DNA of 64,000 nt, taken from contig NZ_FOAB01000001.1 of assembly GCF_900109375.1 (NCBI RefSeq), forward strand, positions 62,001 to 126,000, given 5' to 3'. Positions 51,438 to 60,659 of this stretch are shown one piece after another (the stretch's first letter is position 1; each line of letters starts with the position of its first letter). Origin of the DNA: Aquimarina amphilecti. GTDB taxonomy: Bacteria > Bacteroidota > Bacteroidia > Flavobacteriales > Flavobacteriaceae. Position numbers and translations under genes: made by a program. Below the pieces are notes generated by a model. It searched no databases. It was not told the DNA's origin and worked only from the letters and a program-made list of their open reading frames with translations.

Positions 51438-53084
51438 ATGGGTATTATTTCTTTTGTAGGATTCACACTTTTAGTTGCCATTATATCATATTTGGCCACA
51501 AGAAAAACTGATGAAACTTCTTCAGATGGTTATTTTTTGGGTGGGCGTAGTTTGACCGCTGTAGTAATTGCGGGTTCTTTACTACTTACTAATTTATCTA
51601 CAGAACAGATTGTTGGATTAAATGGTTCCTCATATACAGAAGGGATTTTAGTAATGGCTTGGGAAACATTAGCTGCAATTGCTATGGTGATCACAGCAAT
51701 TTTTCTATTACCTAGATATTTAAAAGGCGGTATTACAACAGTACCACAATTTTTAGAAAGACGATATGATACTACAACAAAAGCAATTACATCAGGATTA
51801 TTTTTAACCGGTTATGTTGTCGTGTTTTTACCAATTGTATTATACTCTGGATCTTTAGCGATTAGTACAATGTTTGATGTTCCAGATTTACTTGGAGTTT
51901 CTAAAGAAACCTCTATTTGGATTTGTGTTATTGGTATTGGGGTTATCGGATCTATTTATGCAATTTTTGGAGGGTTAAAAGCAGTTGCAGTATCTGACAC
52001 AATAAACGCTGTTGGATTATTAATAGGAGGTATTATGATCCCAGTTTTTGGTTTGTTAGAAATAGGAGATGGTAGTATTTCTGAAGGTATTAATACATTG
52101 ATGACAACAAATCCTGAAAAGTTTAAGGTGATTGGAGATAGTGAATCTTCTATTCCTTTTGCTACTATATTTACTGGAATGATGTTAGTTCAGTTGTTTT
52201 ATTGGGGAACAAATCAAGCTATTATTCAAAGAGCTTTAGGAGCTAAAAACCTTAAAGAAGGTCAGAAAGGACTGTTGTTAGGATCGTTTTTAAAAATATT
52301 GGGACCTATAATAGTTGTTTTACCTGGTATCATAGCTTTTCACCTTTTTAATGGAGAGTTAGAAGTTGCTGATGAAGCATACCCAACTTTAGTGAGTAGA
52401 GTGTTACCAGTATCTTTGGTTGGTTTCTTTGCAGCGGTTTTGTTTGGAGCAATTTTGAGTTCATTTAATAGTGCATTAAATAGCTCTGTTACGCTGTTTG
52501 GGTTAGATATTTATAAAGAATACATTAATAAAGAAGCAAGTGAAAAGCAAGTGGTAAAAGCAGGGAAAAGTTTCGGTGTTTTGTTAGCAATATTGGCGAT
52601 GGCTGTGGCTCCATTTATTGCTAATGCAGGAAGCCTTTTCGATTATTTACAAGAAGTGAATGGAATATATAGTATTCCTATTTTGACGATTATAGTTGTG
52701 GGGTATCTTACTAAAAAGGTGCCTGCAATAGCAGGTAAAATTGGTATTATCTCTGGATCTGTACTGTATATTTTAAGCCAATTTGTTATAAAACCAATAC
52801 TCCAGAATAATGCAGTAGACGCAGCAAAGGCTAATGGTATTACTGATCTATCAGAATTAGGAAAAATAGAAGCATCTGCGTATCCTCATTTTTTACATGT
52901 AATGGCAATTCTTTTTGTAGTTAACATTATTATCATGTTAATTATTGGTAAATTGTATCCAAGAGAAGAGGCATACGTACAACAGTACACAAAGGAAGTG
53001 GATATTACTCCTTGGAAATACACGAAAATAGTAGGTGCTATAGTATGTCTAATTGTTATATCTACCTATATTTATTTTAAATAA
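51438..53084 (+). CDS. Sodium/solute symporter (SSS family)
   Basis: The 548-residue product has about 13 membrane segments and SSS motifs: SDGYFLGGRSLTAVVIAGSL, NLSTEQIVGLNGSSYTEGIL, and GAILSSFNSALNSSVTLFGL. The family moves sugars and other solutes with sodium. The next gene, a membrane regulator, starts at the base after its stop, so both are cotranslated. Sugar uptake for the nearby glycan locus is an inference; the substrate is not known. Confidence 0.9.
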   Translation: MGIISFVGFTLLVAIISYLATRKTDETSSDGYFLGGRSLTAVVIAGSLLLTNLSTEQIVGLNGSSYTEGILVMAWETLAAIAMVITAIFLLPRYLKGGITTVPQFLERRYDTTTKAITSGLFLTGYVVVFLPIVLYSGSLAISTMFDVPDLLGVSKETSIWICVIGIGVIGSIYAIFGGLKAVAVSDTINAVGLLIGGIMIPVFGLLEIGDGSISEGINTLMTTNPEKFKVIGDSESSIPFATIFTGMMLVQLFYWGTNQAIIQRALGAKNLKEGQKGLLLGSFLKILGPIIVVLPGIIAFHLFNGELEVADEAYPTLVSRVLPVSLVGFFAAVLFGAILSSFNSALNSSVTLFGLDIYKEYINKEASEKQVVKAGKSFGVLLAILAMAVAPFIANAGSLFDYLQEVNGIYSIPILTIIVVGYLTKKVPAIAGKIGIISGSVLYILSQFVIKPILQNNAVDAAKANGITDLSELGKIEASAYPHFLHVMAILFVVNIIIMLIIGKLYPREEAYVQQYTKEVDITPWKYTKIVGAIVCLIVISTYIYFK

Positions 53085-55892
53085 TTGAAATATATTAAAA
53101 AGACATTTCTATTTTTATTTCTATTTTTCTCAGCGATAATAGTTGCTCAAGAATTACCGCCGATAGAAGTTTATTCTCCAGATGCGTATGGAGGAGAAAC
53201 GCAAAATTGGTCTATATCTCAGGCTGATAACAAATATATTTATGTAGCAAATAATAAAGGTCTTTTAGAGTTTAATGGTGCTAACTGGGAATTGTATCCA
53301 ACTCCAAATGAAACAGTAATGCGATCTGTGAAGGTTGTAGGTCAGCGTATTTATACTGGTTTCTATATGAATTTTGGCTATTGGAAAAAAAACAATTTTG
53401 GTAAGCTAGAATACACTTCATTAAGTAGCGTAATAAAGGATAAACTGATAGAGGATGAGCAGTTCTGGCATATAGTTAATCAAGGAGATTGGGTATTATT
53501 CCAATCCTTAAATAGAATTTACTTATACAATATTACTACTGAAGAAATTTCTATAATAGAATCTAAATTAACTCTTACTAATATATTTAATGTTAACGGT
53601 ACTATATATTATCAAGATTTAAATAATGGAGTATATAAGATTGAAAAGGGACTACCAATATTAGTAATAGATGTTCCTGAAGTAATAAACGATAAGATTG
53701 TAAATATTTGGAAGTCAAATAATAAGATTTTAGTACTTACCACTTCAAAAGGTTTTTTTGAGCTTTCTAATGGAGAAGTTAGTAAATGGAATACTGAATC
53801 GGATGCTCTATTAAATGAGGCTACGGTTTATAGTAGTATTACATTAAGAGACGGTAGTATTGTATTAGGAACCATATCTAATGGGTTCATTTATCTTTCA
53901 GATAAAGGAGAAATCATTTACCGAATTAATCAAAACCAAGGATTAAATAACAATACAGTGTTATCTTCTTTTGAAGATATTGACGGCAATATTTGGCTTG
54001 CCTTGGACAATGGTATTAATTGCCTGAATTTAAAATCACCTATACAAAGTTTTAATGATGATAAAGGAACTATTGGGACGGTATATGCAACAATTGTCTT
54101 TAATGATTTTTTGTATCTCGGAACAAATCAAGGATTGTTTTATAAGAAACTTGATAAGGACGAACAGTTTAAATTCGTAGAAGGTACTAATGGTCAAGTT
54201 TGGAATCTTTTTAGCTATGATAATACGTTATTTTGCGGACATGATTCAGGGACCTTTCAGATTAACCAAGATAGTTCTCAGTTAATATGTTCAATAGGGG
54301 GAACCTGGATTTTTCGAGTTGTTCCAGGGCATCCCGATTGGTTATTGCAAGGACATTATGGAGGACTTAGTATATTAGAAAAGGAAAATGGTACATGGGG
54401 GCTTCGACAAAAAATAGAAGGGTTTGATTATTCTGCAAGATTTTTAGAAATATATGAAGATAAGCTATGGATTAATCATGAATATAAAGGGCTTTTTAGT
54501 TTAACATTAGATGATGACTTTTCGAAAGTCTTAGAAATAGTAAAGGATACAATAATTTCGAAAGGCAAAAACTCTAGTATTGCCAGATATAAGAACAATA
54601 TTTTTTACGCGCATCAAAGAGGGGTATTTTCTTATAATAAGGAAAAGAAAAAATTTGAAGAAAATAATTTAATTAGTCAAACCTTTGATGTGGAGAAAAA
54701 AGGTATTGGAAAATTAGTAAAGGATAATAGAGGAGGACTTTGGAATTTTGCTGAAGATGAACTAGACTATATCTTTCAGAGTCAATTTTCTGATAATCTT
54801 GATATAATAAAAGTACCGATCCCTTATATTTTGAGAAAGGAAATGATTGGTTTTGAAAATATTCTTCATGTTGAAGAGGATAAATATTTATTAGGAACCA
54901 CTTATGGATATATGATTTTGGATTTATCTAGGGTGCATTCAAGAGAGTATAATATTATCTTAGAAAAAGTTTCAGCAAAACAAAAATCAACAACGTTTGA
55001 AGAAATTGATTTTTTAGATACATCTCCTGTTTTCGAATCTAATTTAAACACTGTTTCTTTTGAATATGCTATTCCTGAATATGACAAATATCTTATCTCA
55101 AAGTTTCAATATAAATTAGATGGGTTTTATGAAGATTGGAGTAGTTGGACTACTAAAACGAATATAATATTTGAGAATTTACCATTTGGAGACTACACTT
55201 TTAAAGTTCGAGCAAAAATAGGGAATGATCTAAGTGATAATGTTTTACGATATAAATTCACAATAGATAGGCCTTGGTATTTTTCTTTTTTGGCAATTGT
55301 TATTTACTCTGTTTTGTTCTTGATTCTGTTATTGATCATGCATAGAACATATAAGCGCTATTACTCAAAACAAAGGGAAAAACTGGTAGAAGAAAACAAG
55401 AAACAACTAGAACTTAAAGAGTTAGAGAGTGAAAGAGAAATAATGAAGCTCAATAACGAAAAACTAACTCAAGATATTGATAGTAAAAATCGAGAGTTAG
55501 CTTCTTCTACAATGAATATTATAAAGAAGAATGAAATCCTGAATACCATTAAAAAAGAACTTCAAAAGTCAGAATCTGAGCCAAGTGGGTTAAAAAATGT
55601 GGAGCGTATTATTGATAGAAACTTGAATAATAAGGATGACTGGAACCATTTTGTAGAAGCTTTTAATAGTGTGGATAAGGACTTTTTGAAAAAGCTTAAA
55701 GCGAAGCATGATAATTTAACTCCTCACGATTTACGATTCTGTACATATCTTAGGCTTAATTTATCTTCTAAAGAAATAGCACCATTGTTAAATATTTCAG
55801 TAAGAAGTGTAGAAATTAAGCGATATCGCTTAAGGAAAAAGTTAGAATTAGAACATTCAGATAGTTTGGTAAACTACATCCTCGAAATTTAG
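53085..55892 (+). CDS. Membrane-anchored propeller / Y_Y_Y regulator with LuxR-type HTH
   Basis: The start is TTG at 53085, directly after the symporter stop. It is supported by a signal peptide (TFLFLFLFFSAIIVAQE) and no ATG for about 80 codons. The 935-residue protein has two-component-regulator propeller repeats (about residues 25-620; SSFEDIDGNIWLALDNGINC), then a Y_Y_Y domain (YKLDGFYEDWSSWTTKTN, about 680-725) and a membrane segment (FLAIVIYSVLFLILLLIM). A coiled coil and a C-terminal LuxR-like HTH (SSKEIAPLLNISVRSVEIKR) complete it. There is no kinase domain. It likely senses a glycan outside and controls transcription of the downstream SusC/D locus. Confidence 0.87.
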   Translation: MKYIKKTFLFLFLFFSAIIVAQELPPIEVYSPDAYGGETQNWSISQADNKYIYVANNKGLLEFNGANWELYPTPNETVMRSVKVVGQRIYTGFYMNFGYWKKNNFGKLEYTSLSSVIKDKLIEDEQFWHIVNQGDWVLFQSLNRIYLYNITTEEISIIESKLTLTNIFNVNGTIYYQDLNNGVYKIEKGLPILVIDVPEVINDKIVNIWKSNNKILVLTTSKGFFELSNGEVSKWNTESDALLNEATVYSSITLRDGSIVLGTISNGFIYLSDKGEIIYRINQNQGLNNNTVLSSFEDIDGNIWLALDNGINCLNLKSPIQSFNDDKGTIGTVYATIVFNDFLYLGTNQGLFYKKLDKDEQFKFVEGTNGQVWNLFSYDNTLFCGHDSGTFQINQDSSQLICSIGGTWIFRVVPGHPDWLLQGHYGGLSILEKENGTWGLRQKIEGFDYSARFLEIYEDKLWINHEYKGLFSLTLDDDFSKVLEIVKDTIISKGKNSSIARYKNNIFYAHQRGVFSYNKEKKKFEENNLISQTFDVEKKGIGKLVKDNRGGLWNFAEDELDYIFQSQFSDNLDIIKVPIPYILRKEMIGFENILHVEEDKYLLGTTYGYMILDLSRVHSREYNIILEKVSAKQKSTTFEEIDFLDTSPVFESNLNTVSFEYAIPEYDKYLISKFQYKLDGFYEDWSSWTTKTNIIFENLPFGDYTFKVRAKIGNDLSDNVLRYKFTIDRPWYFSFLAIVIYSVLFLILLLIMHRTYKRYYSKQREKLVEENKKQLELKELESEREIMKLNNEKLTQDIDSKNRELASSTMNIIKKNEILNTIKKELQKSESEPSGLKNVERIIDRNLNNKDDWNHFVEAFNSVDKDFLKKLKAKHDNLTPHDLRFCTYLRLNLSSKEIAPLLNISVRSVEIKRYRLRKKLELEHSDSLVNYILEI

Positions 55893-56146
55893 CACTACAA
55901 CATACCTTTTAATTACCACAACATTACCTATACTCCAACGTTGTAGTGGGATTACGAGAATATTTTCTTCACATTTTTTTAATAATTAAGAAACCATTAT
56001 TACTTCCTGTTTTTACTGGACTTTTCCATAAAATATTTATTAATTTTTTAAGTATTCCTGATTATTGTATGTTTTTTGTTGTGGTTGGTTATTAACGATT
56101 TCTTAATGTTCGTGGGTAAATTTGAGTAAATCAAACGAAAACATTT
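55893..56146 (+). promoter_or_regulatory. Promoter region of the SusC/D operon
   Basis: The 254-base gap has a full -7 match, TAAATTTG at 56117-56124, 23 bases before susC. No TTG sits at normal -33 spacing, as expected for a promoter that needs an activator such as the upstream regulator. I saw no clear dyad. Confidence 0.55.
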
Positions 56147-59100
56147 ATGAAAATTGCTTATTTCTTAATGGCTGTGTTTTTAACCACGGTTATTAATGCT
56201 CAGGAAATTCAGATCAGAGGAAACGTAAAAGATGCCAATGGACTAGAATTACCAGGAGTTAATGTCATTGTTAAAAATACTTCAAATGGAGCAGTGACAG
56301 ATTTTAATGGAAACTACGCCTTAAACAATGTATCAGTAGGAAGTGTTGTATCTTTCTCATATGTAGGTTTTACTACTCAAGAAATTACTGTTGGCCAGAA
56401 TCCAGTTATCAATATTGTAATGCAGGAGGATAGTGAGTCTTTAGAACAAGTAATTGTAATAGGGTATGGAACACAGACTAAAAAAGAAATTACTGGAGCA
56501 GTTTCTGTTGTGGGAGCAGAAACGATCGAAGAATTAAATCCAGTACGAGTAGAACAAGCGCTACAAGGGCAAGTAGCTGGTGTAAATATTACATCACAAT
56601 CTGGAGCTCCCGGAAGTAGCTCTACAATATCTATTCGTGGAATATCTACAAACGGTGATAGTAGGCCATTGATTTTGGTAGATGGAAATGTAATAGAAGA
56701 TCTTAGTGTGCTTAATCCGAACGATATAGAAAGTATTAATGTGCTAAAGGATGCTACTGCAGGTATATACGGTGTACGAGCGGCAAATGGTGTAATTCTT
56801 ATTACAACTAAGTCGGGAGTTCGCAATACAGATTTAAAATTCGAAGTAGACTCTTATGCTGGTTTTCAAGAAACTACAAGAAGATTACCAGTACTTAATG
56901 CGACAGAATACGGTGTTATTATTAATGAATCATTTGCAGCTGGTGGGCAAACACCGCCGTTTCCTAATTTTACCTTATTAGGCGAGGGAACGAACTGGCA
57001 GGATGAAATTTTTAGAACAGCAGCAATTTCTAATATAAATCTTAATGTTTCTGGTGGTGGTGAAAACTCTACATATTCAGGAGGAGCTTCTTATTTAACA
57101 CAAGATGGAATTGTGGGAGGATCTGATGCTAATTTCGAACGTTTTACAGGGAGATTAAATTACAGTTTAGATTTTGCTAAAAACTTTAAGTTCACAACTT
57201 CAGGGATTTTTACACAAACTAATAGGGAAACATTATTAGAGAATACTTTAGGATCTGTTTTGTTTAATGCTTTAAATATGGCCCCTACATTATCAGTAAG
57301 AGATGAAAATGGAGATTTTACTTTGGCAGAAGGTTTAGGAAATGAAGTGATTAATCCAATAGCGCAAATAGAAAACACCTTTAATAATACGGGAGTAAAT
57401 AGGGTTGGAGCTACATTTGGATTGAAATATAATTTTCTAAACAATTTCACTGCAGAATCAAGATTTCAGTTTAATTATTCAGAAGTTGATGGTAAAGTCT
57501 TTTCTCCAGAAGTGTTTTATGGATCTGGTAAAGTGTTTAATGTAGATAGAAGTAGTGTTACAGAGTTTAAAAATTTCTTTAGAGATTTTACTTGGGATAA
57601 TTTTCTGAAATATGAAAAAGTATTTGCTGAAGATCACGATGTAAAAGTATTATTAGGAATGTCTGTTTTTAAAACGACAGGAACATTTACTGGTTCTACA
57701 GGGTTTGATATTATAGATAATTCTTATACCAATGCTAATATTTCACAAGCTTCTGATGTAGTCAATAATTTCCAGAATGGCGGTAACACTTTCGATAGTA
57801 GATTACTATCATATTTTACAAGACTACAGTATGGTTATAAAGGGAAGTATTTACTTTCAGCTGTAATAAGAAGAGATGGATCCACAAAGTTTGGACCCAA
57901 AAATAAGTTTGGATATTTTCCTTCAGCATCAGTTGGTTGGGTAGTATCAGATGAGTCATTCTTGAATGATAGTAATTGGTTGAATTTCCTAAAACTTAGA
58001 GGGAGTTATGGGGTTATTGGAAATGATAGAATTGGAGATTTTGGCTTTGTTTCTTTGTTAAATGGAGAAGGAGCTTATGTTATTGATGATGAATTATTAA
58101 TTGGTACAGCAATTGGACAGTTATCCAATCCAGAAATTAAATGGGAACAACAGAAGACGTTGGATATAGGTTTTGATACCAGGTTATGGGATAATAAAAT
58201 AGATATAACATTTGATTATTTTAATAAACGTACAGAGGATTTACTTGTCGTCGCACCAGTCTCTGGAGTTTTAGGGGTTGCAGCACCAGGATCAGCTCCT
58301 CCAATTATTAATGCCGGTATAGTAGAGAATAAAGGATACGAGTTTTTAATAAGTTATAAAGATCAATTTTCTGATAATTTTAAGTTTAATATAAGTTTTA
58401 ATCTTACAGCTATAGATAATGAAGTTGTATCTGTAAATAGTGAAAATAGTTTTATAGCTGGTGGTTCTTTTGGAGTGGGGCAAGACCCTCCTTCGAGAAT
58501 GGAAGCAGGTAAACCTATTGGATATTTTTATGGATTACAAACTGATGGTATTTTTCAAAATCAATCAGAAGTCGATGCACATGCTACTCAAGCTAATGCA
58601 GCTCCGGGGGATTTAAGATATGTTGATGTAAATGGAGATGGAGAAATTAATTCTGATGATAGAACGGATATCGGAAATCCAATCCCAGATGCTACAATGG
58701 GATTAAATATAGGCTTTGAATATAAAAACTTTGATTTTACTACTTATGCATTTGCTTCTGTCGGTAATGATATTGTTAGGAATTATGAGCGTAATCAACC
58801 TTTAGTAAATAGAAGAAATGCATTTTTGGATCGCTGGACCGGAGAAGGAACTACTAATTCCTTTCCTAGAGTAACTACAGGTGCTAATTCCAATAGTTTG
58901 TTTTCTAGTTTTTATGTCGAAGATGGATCTTATCTAAGAATCCAAAATGTACAATTGGGATATACATTTTCGAGAGATTATATGACTCCAATTGGAATAG
59001 ATAAATTCAGAATTTATGTTTCGGTAAATAATTTATACACATTTACAGAGTATCAAGGCTATGATCCGGCTGCATCTTCTGGAGCTCCTATTGGTGGAGG

Positions 59101-59164
59101 TATTGATCCAGGTTTTTATCCGGTACCAAGGACATATTTGTTAGGTGTAAATCTTAAATTTTAA
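56147..59164 (+). CDS. SusC/RagA-type TonB-linked outer membrane transporter
   Basis: The 1005-residue product has a signal peptide (MKIAYFLMAVFLTTVINAQE), a carboxypeptidase-D-like domain (IQIRGNVKDANGLELPGVN, about residues 20-95), and the SusC plug (TKKEITGAVSVVGAETIEEL, ALQGQVAGVNITSQSG, ISIRGISTNG, VLKDATAGIYGVRAANGVI). The beta barrel follows and ends in LLGVNLKF. It imports oligosaccharides through the outer membrane together with its SusD partner, which starts 6 bases later. The substrate is inferred from the linked GH16 gene. Confidence 0.96.
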   Translation: MKIAYFLMAVFLTTVINAQEIQIRGNVKDANGLELPGVNVIVKNTSNGAVTDFNGNYALNNVSVGSVVSFSYVGFTTQEITVGQNPVINIVMQEDSESLEQVIVIGYGTQTKKEITGAVSVVGAETIEELNPVRVEQALQGQVAGVNITSQSGAPGSSSTISIRGISTNGDSRPLILVDGNVIEDLSVLNPNDIESINVLKDATAGIYGVRAANGVILITTKSGVRNTDLKFEVDSYAGFQETTRRLPVLNATEYGVIINESFAAGGQTPPFPNFTLLGEGTNWQDEIFRTAAISNINLNVSGGGENSTYSGGASYLTQDGIVGGSDANFERFTGRLNYSLDFAKNFKFTTSGIFTQTNRETLLENTLGSVLFNALNMAPTLSVRDENGDFTLAEGLGNEVINPIAQIENTFNNTGVNRVGATFGLKYNFLNNFTAESRFQFNYSEVDGKVFSPEVFYGSGKVFNVDRSSVTEFKNFFRDFTWDNFLKYEKVFAEDHDVKVLLGMSVFKTTGTFTGSTGFDIIDNSYTNANISQASDVVNNFQNGGNTFDSRLLSYFTRLQYGYKGKYLLSAVIRRDGSTKFGPKNKFGYFPSASVGWVVSDESFLNDSNWLNFLKLRGSYGVIGNDRIGDFGFVSLLNGEGAYVIDDELLIGTAIGQLSNPEIKWEQQKTLDIGFDTRLWDNKIDITFDYFNKRTEDLLVVAPVSGVLGVAAPGSAPPIINAGIVENKGYEFLISYKDQFSDNFKFNISFNLTAIDNEVVSVNSENSFIAGGSFGVGQDPPSRMEAGKPIGYFYGLQTDGIFQNQSEVDAHATQANAAPGDLRYVDVNGDGEINSDDRTDIGNPIPDATMGLNIGFEYKNFDFTTYAFASVGNDIVRNYERNQPLVNRRNAFLDRWTGEGTTNSFPRVTTGANSNSLFSSFYVEDGSYLRIQNVQLGYTFSRDYMTPIGIDKFRIYVSVNNLYTFTEYQGYDPAASSGAPIGGGIDPGFYPVPRTYLLGVNLKF

Positions 59165-59169
59165 TCAAG

Positions 59170-60639
59170 ATGAAAAAGATGAAAAATAATATCAAATCAA
59201 TACTAGTCTTTTTAGCACTATTGACTATAATTTTCTCTTGTAGTGACGATTTTGTAGACGTAGCGTCAGAGGATGAAAATTCAGAAGACTTTTTTAATAG
59301 CGAAGAAGATTATCAAAACGCATTGATAGGAGCGTACGATCTATTGCAGTCAACCTATATCAATGTAATGTTAGGTGAGATAGCCTCCGATAATACATTA
59401 GCTGGTGGAGAAAGCGCATCAGATACACCTGGTATACAGGAAATAGATGACATGATGCATACACCTGTTAATGCACAACTTAGAGATATATGGAGTTGGA
59501 TGTATGCTGGAGTTAATCGAGCGAATTATATTATGGAGTTTCAGGATAAAACCGATTTTTCCGGAAAAGATGCAGTGATCGCTCAGACCAGATTTTTAAG
59601 AGCTTACTACTATTTTGAATTAGTTAAATGGTTTGGAGATGTACCATTAGCAATAGACAAAAGAATTTTATTTGGAGAAGAAACAGGTATAGATAGATCT
59701 GCTAAAGAAGATGTATATGCTCTGATAGAAGAAGATTTACAATTTGCAGCTGATAACTTACCTGTTGCGCAAGCAGAAATAGGAAGAGTTACGCAAGGAG
59801 CAGCAAGAGCCTTGCTTGGTAAGGTGTATTTATTTCAAGATAAATTTATGGAAGCAGCAAATGTATTAGATCTTGTTATCGCTGGACCATATGATTTAGT
59901 AACCGATTATAACTCAATTTTTGAACAAGAAGGAGAAAATAATATAGAATCTGTTTTTGAAGTACAATATAGCGATGAAGAAGGTGCTGGTTTTGGTTGT
60001 TTACAATGTAGTGAAGGTAATGTAGCTGTTGGTTTTAATGGAATTAGAAATTATTCAGGACCATTGTTTGATTCTGGTTTTAGTTTTAATGTACCTACTC
60101 AAGAGGTGGTAGATGCATTCGAGACATCAGACATAAGGTTAGAAGTAGCTATTCTGGACATTAATGCTTGGGCTGCTGCTCAAGGTGCAACTTTTTCGAC
60201 AGGTTTTGAACACACTGGTTACTTTAATAGAAAATACATCGCTCGTCAAGGTGATCTTAATACGGGAGATGCCAATCTTACAAACCCTAATAATTATAGG
60301 GCGATCAGATTTGCAGATGTTCTGTTAATGGCAGCGGAGGCTCATAATAGAAAATCTCCTAGTAATGATGGGCAAGCTCAAGTATATCTTAATAGAGTTA
60401 GAACTAGAGCTCAACTGCCAGATGTTACAGCAGGAGGAACTGCCTTAACAGACGCAATTTATAACGAACGTCGACTAGAATTGGTAGGAGAAGGTCATCA
60501 CTTTTTCGATTTAGTACGAACAGGTAGAGCTGCAACGGAAATAGATGGTTTCGTGACAGGAAAACACGAAGTATTCCCAATTCCTTTAATAGAAATCCAA
60601 TTAGCTGGAAATAGATGGGAACAAAATCCAGGATATTAA
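59170..60639 (+). CDS. SusD/RagB-type glycan-binding lipoprotein
   Basis: The 489-residue product has a lipoprotein signal (ILVFLALLTIIFSCSDDF) and the SusD core: NSEEDYQNALIGAYDLLQ, WSWMYAGVNRANYIMEF, QTRFLRAYYYFELVKWFGDV and the C-terminal ERRLELVGEGHHFFDLVRTG, ending in NRWEQNPGY. It sits on the cell surface over SusC as a lid. It follows susC by 6 bases, so the pair is one unit. Confidence 0.95.
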   Translation: MKKMKNNIKSILVFLALLTIIFSCSDDFVDVASEDENSEDFFNSEEDYQNALIGAYDLLQSTYINVMLGEIASDNTLAGGESASDTPGIQEIDDMMHTPVNAQLRDIWSWMYAGVNRANYIMEFQDKTDFSGKDAVIAQTRFLRAYYYFELVKWFGDVPLAIDKRILFGEETGIDRSAKEDVYALIEEDLQFAADNLPVAQAEIGRVTQGAARALLGKVYLFQDKFMEAANVLDLVIAGPYDLVTDYNSIFEQEGENNIESVFEVQYSDEEGAGFGCLQCSEGNVAVGFNGIRNYSGPLFDSGFSFNVPTQEVVDAFETSDIRLEVAILDINAWAAAQGATFSTGFEHTGYFNRKYIARQGDLNTGDANLTNPNNYRAIRFADVLLMAAEAHNRKSPSNDGQAQVYLNRVRTRAQLPDVTAGGTALTDAIYNERRLELVGEGHHFFDLVRTGRAATEIDGFVTGKHEVFPIPLIEIQLAGNRWEQNPGY

Positions 60640-60659
60640 AAAACAAAAATTAGAAGAAG

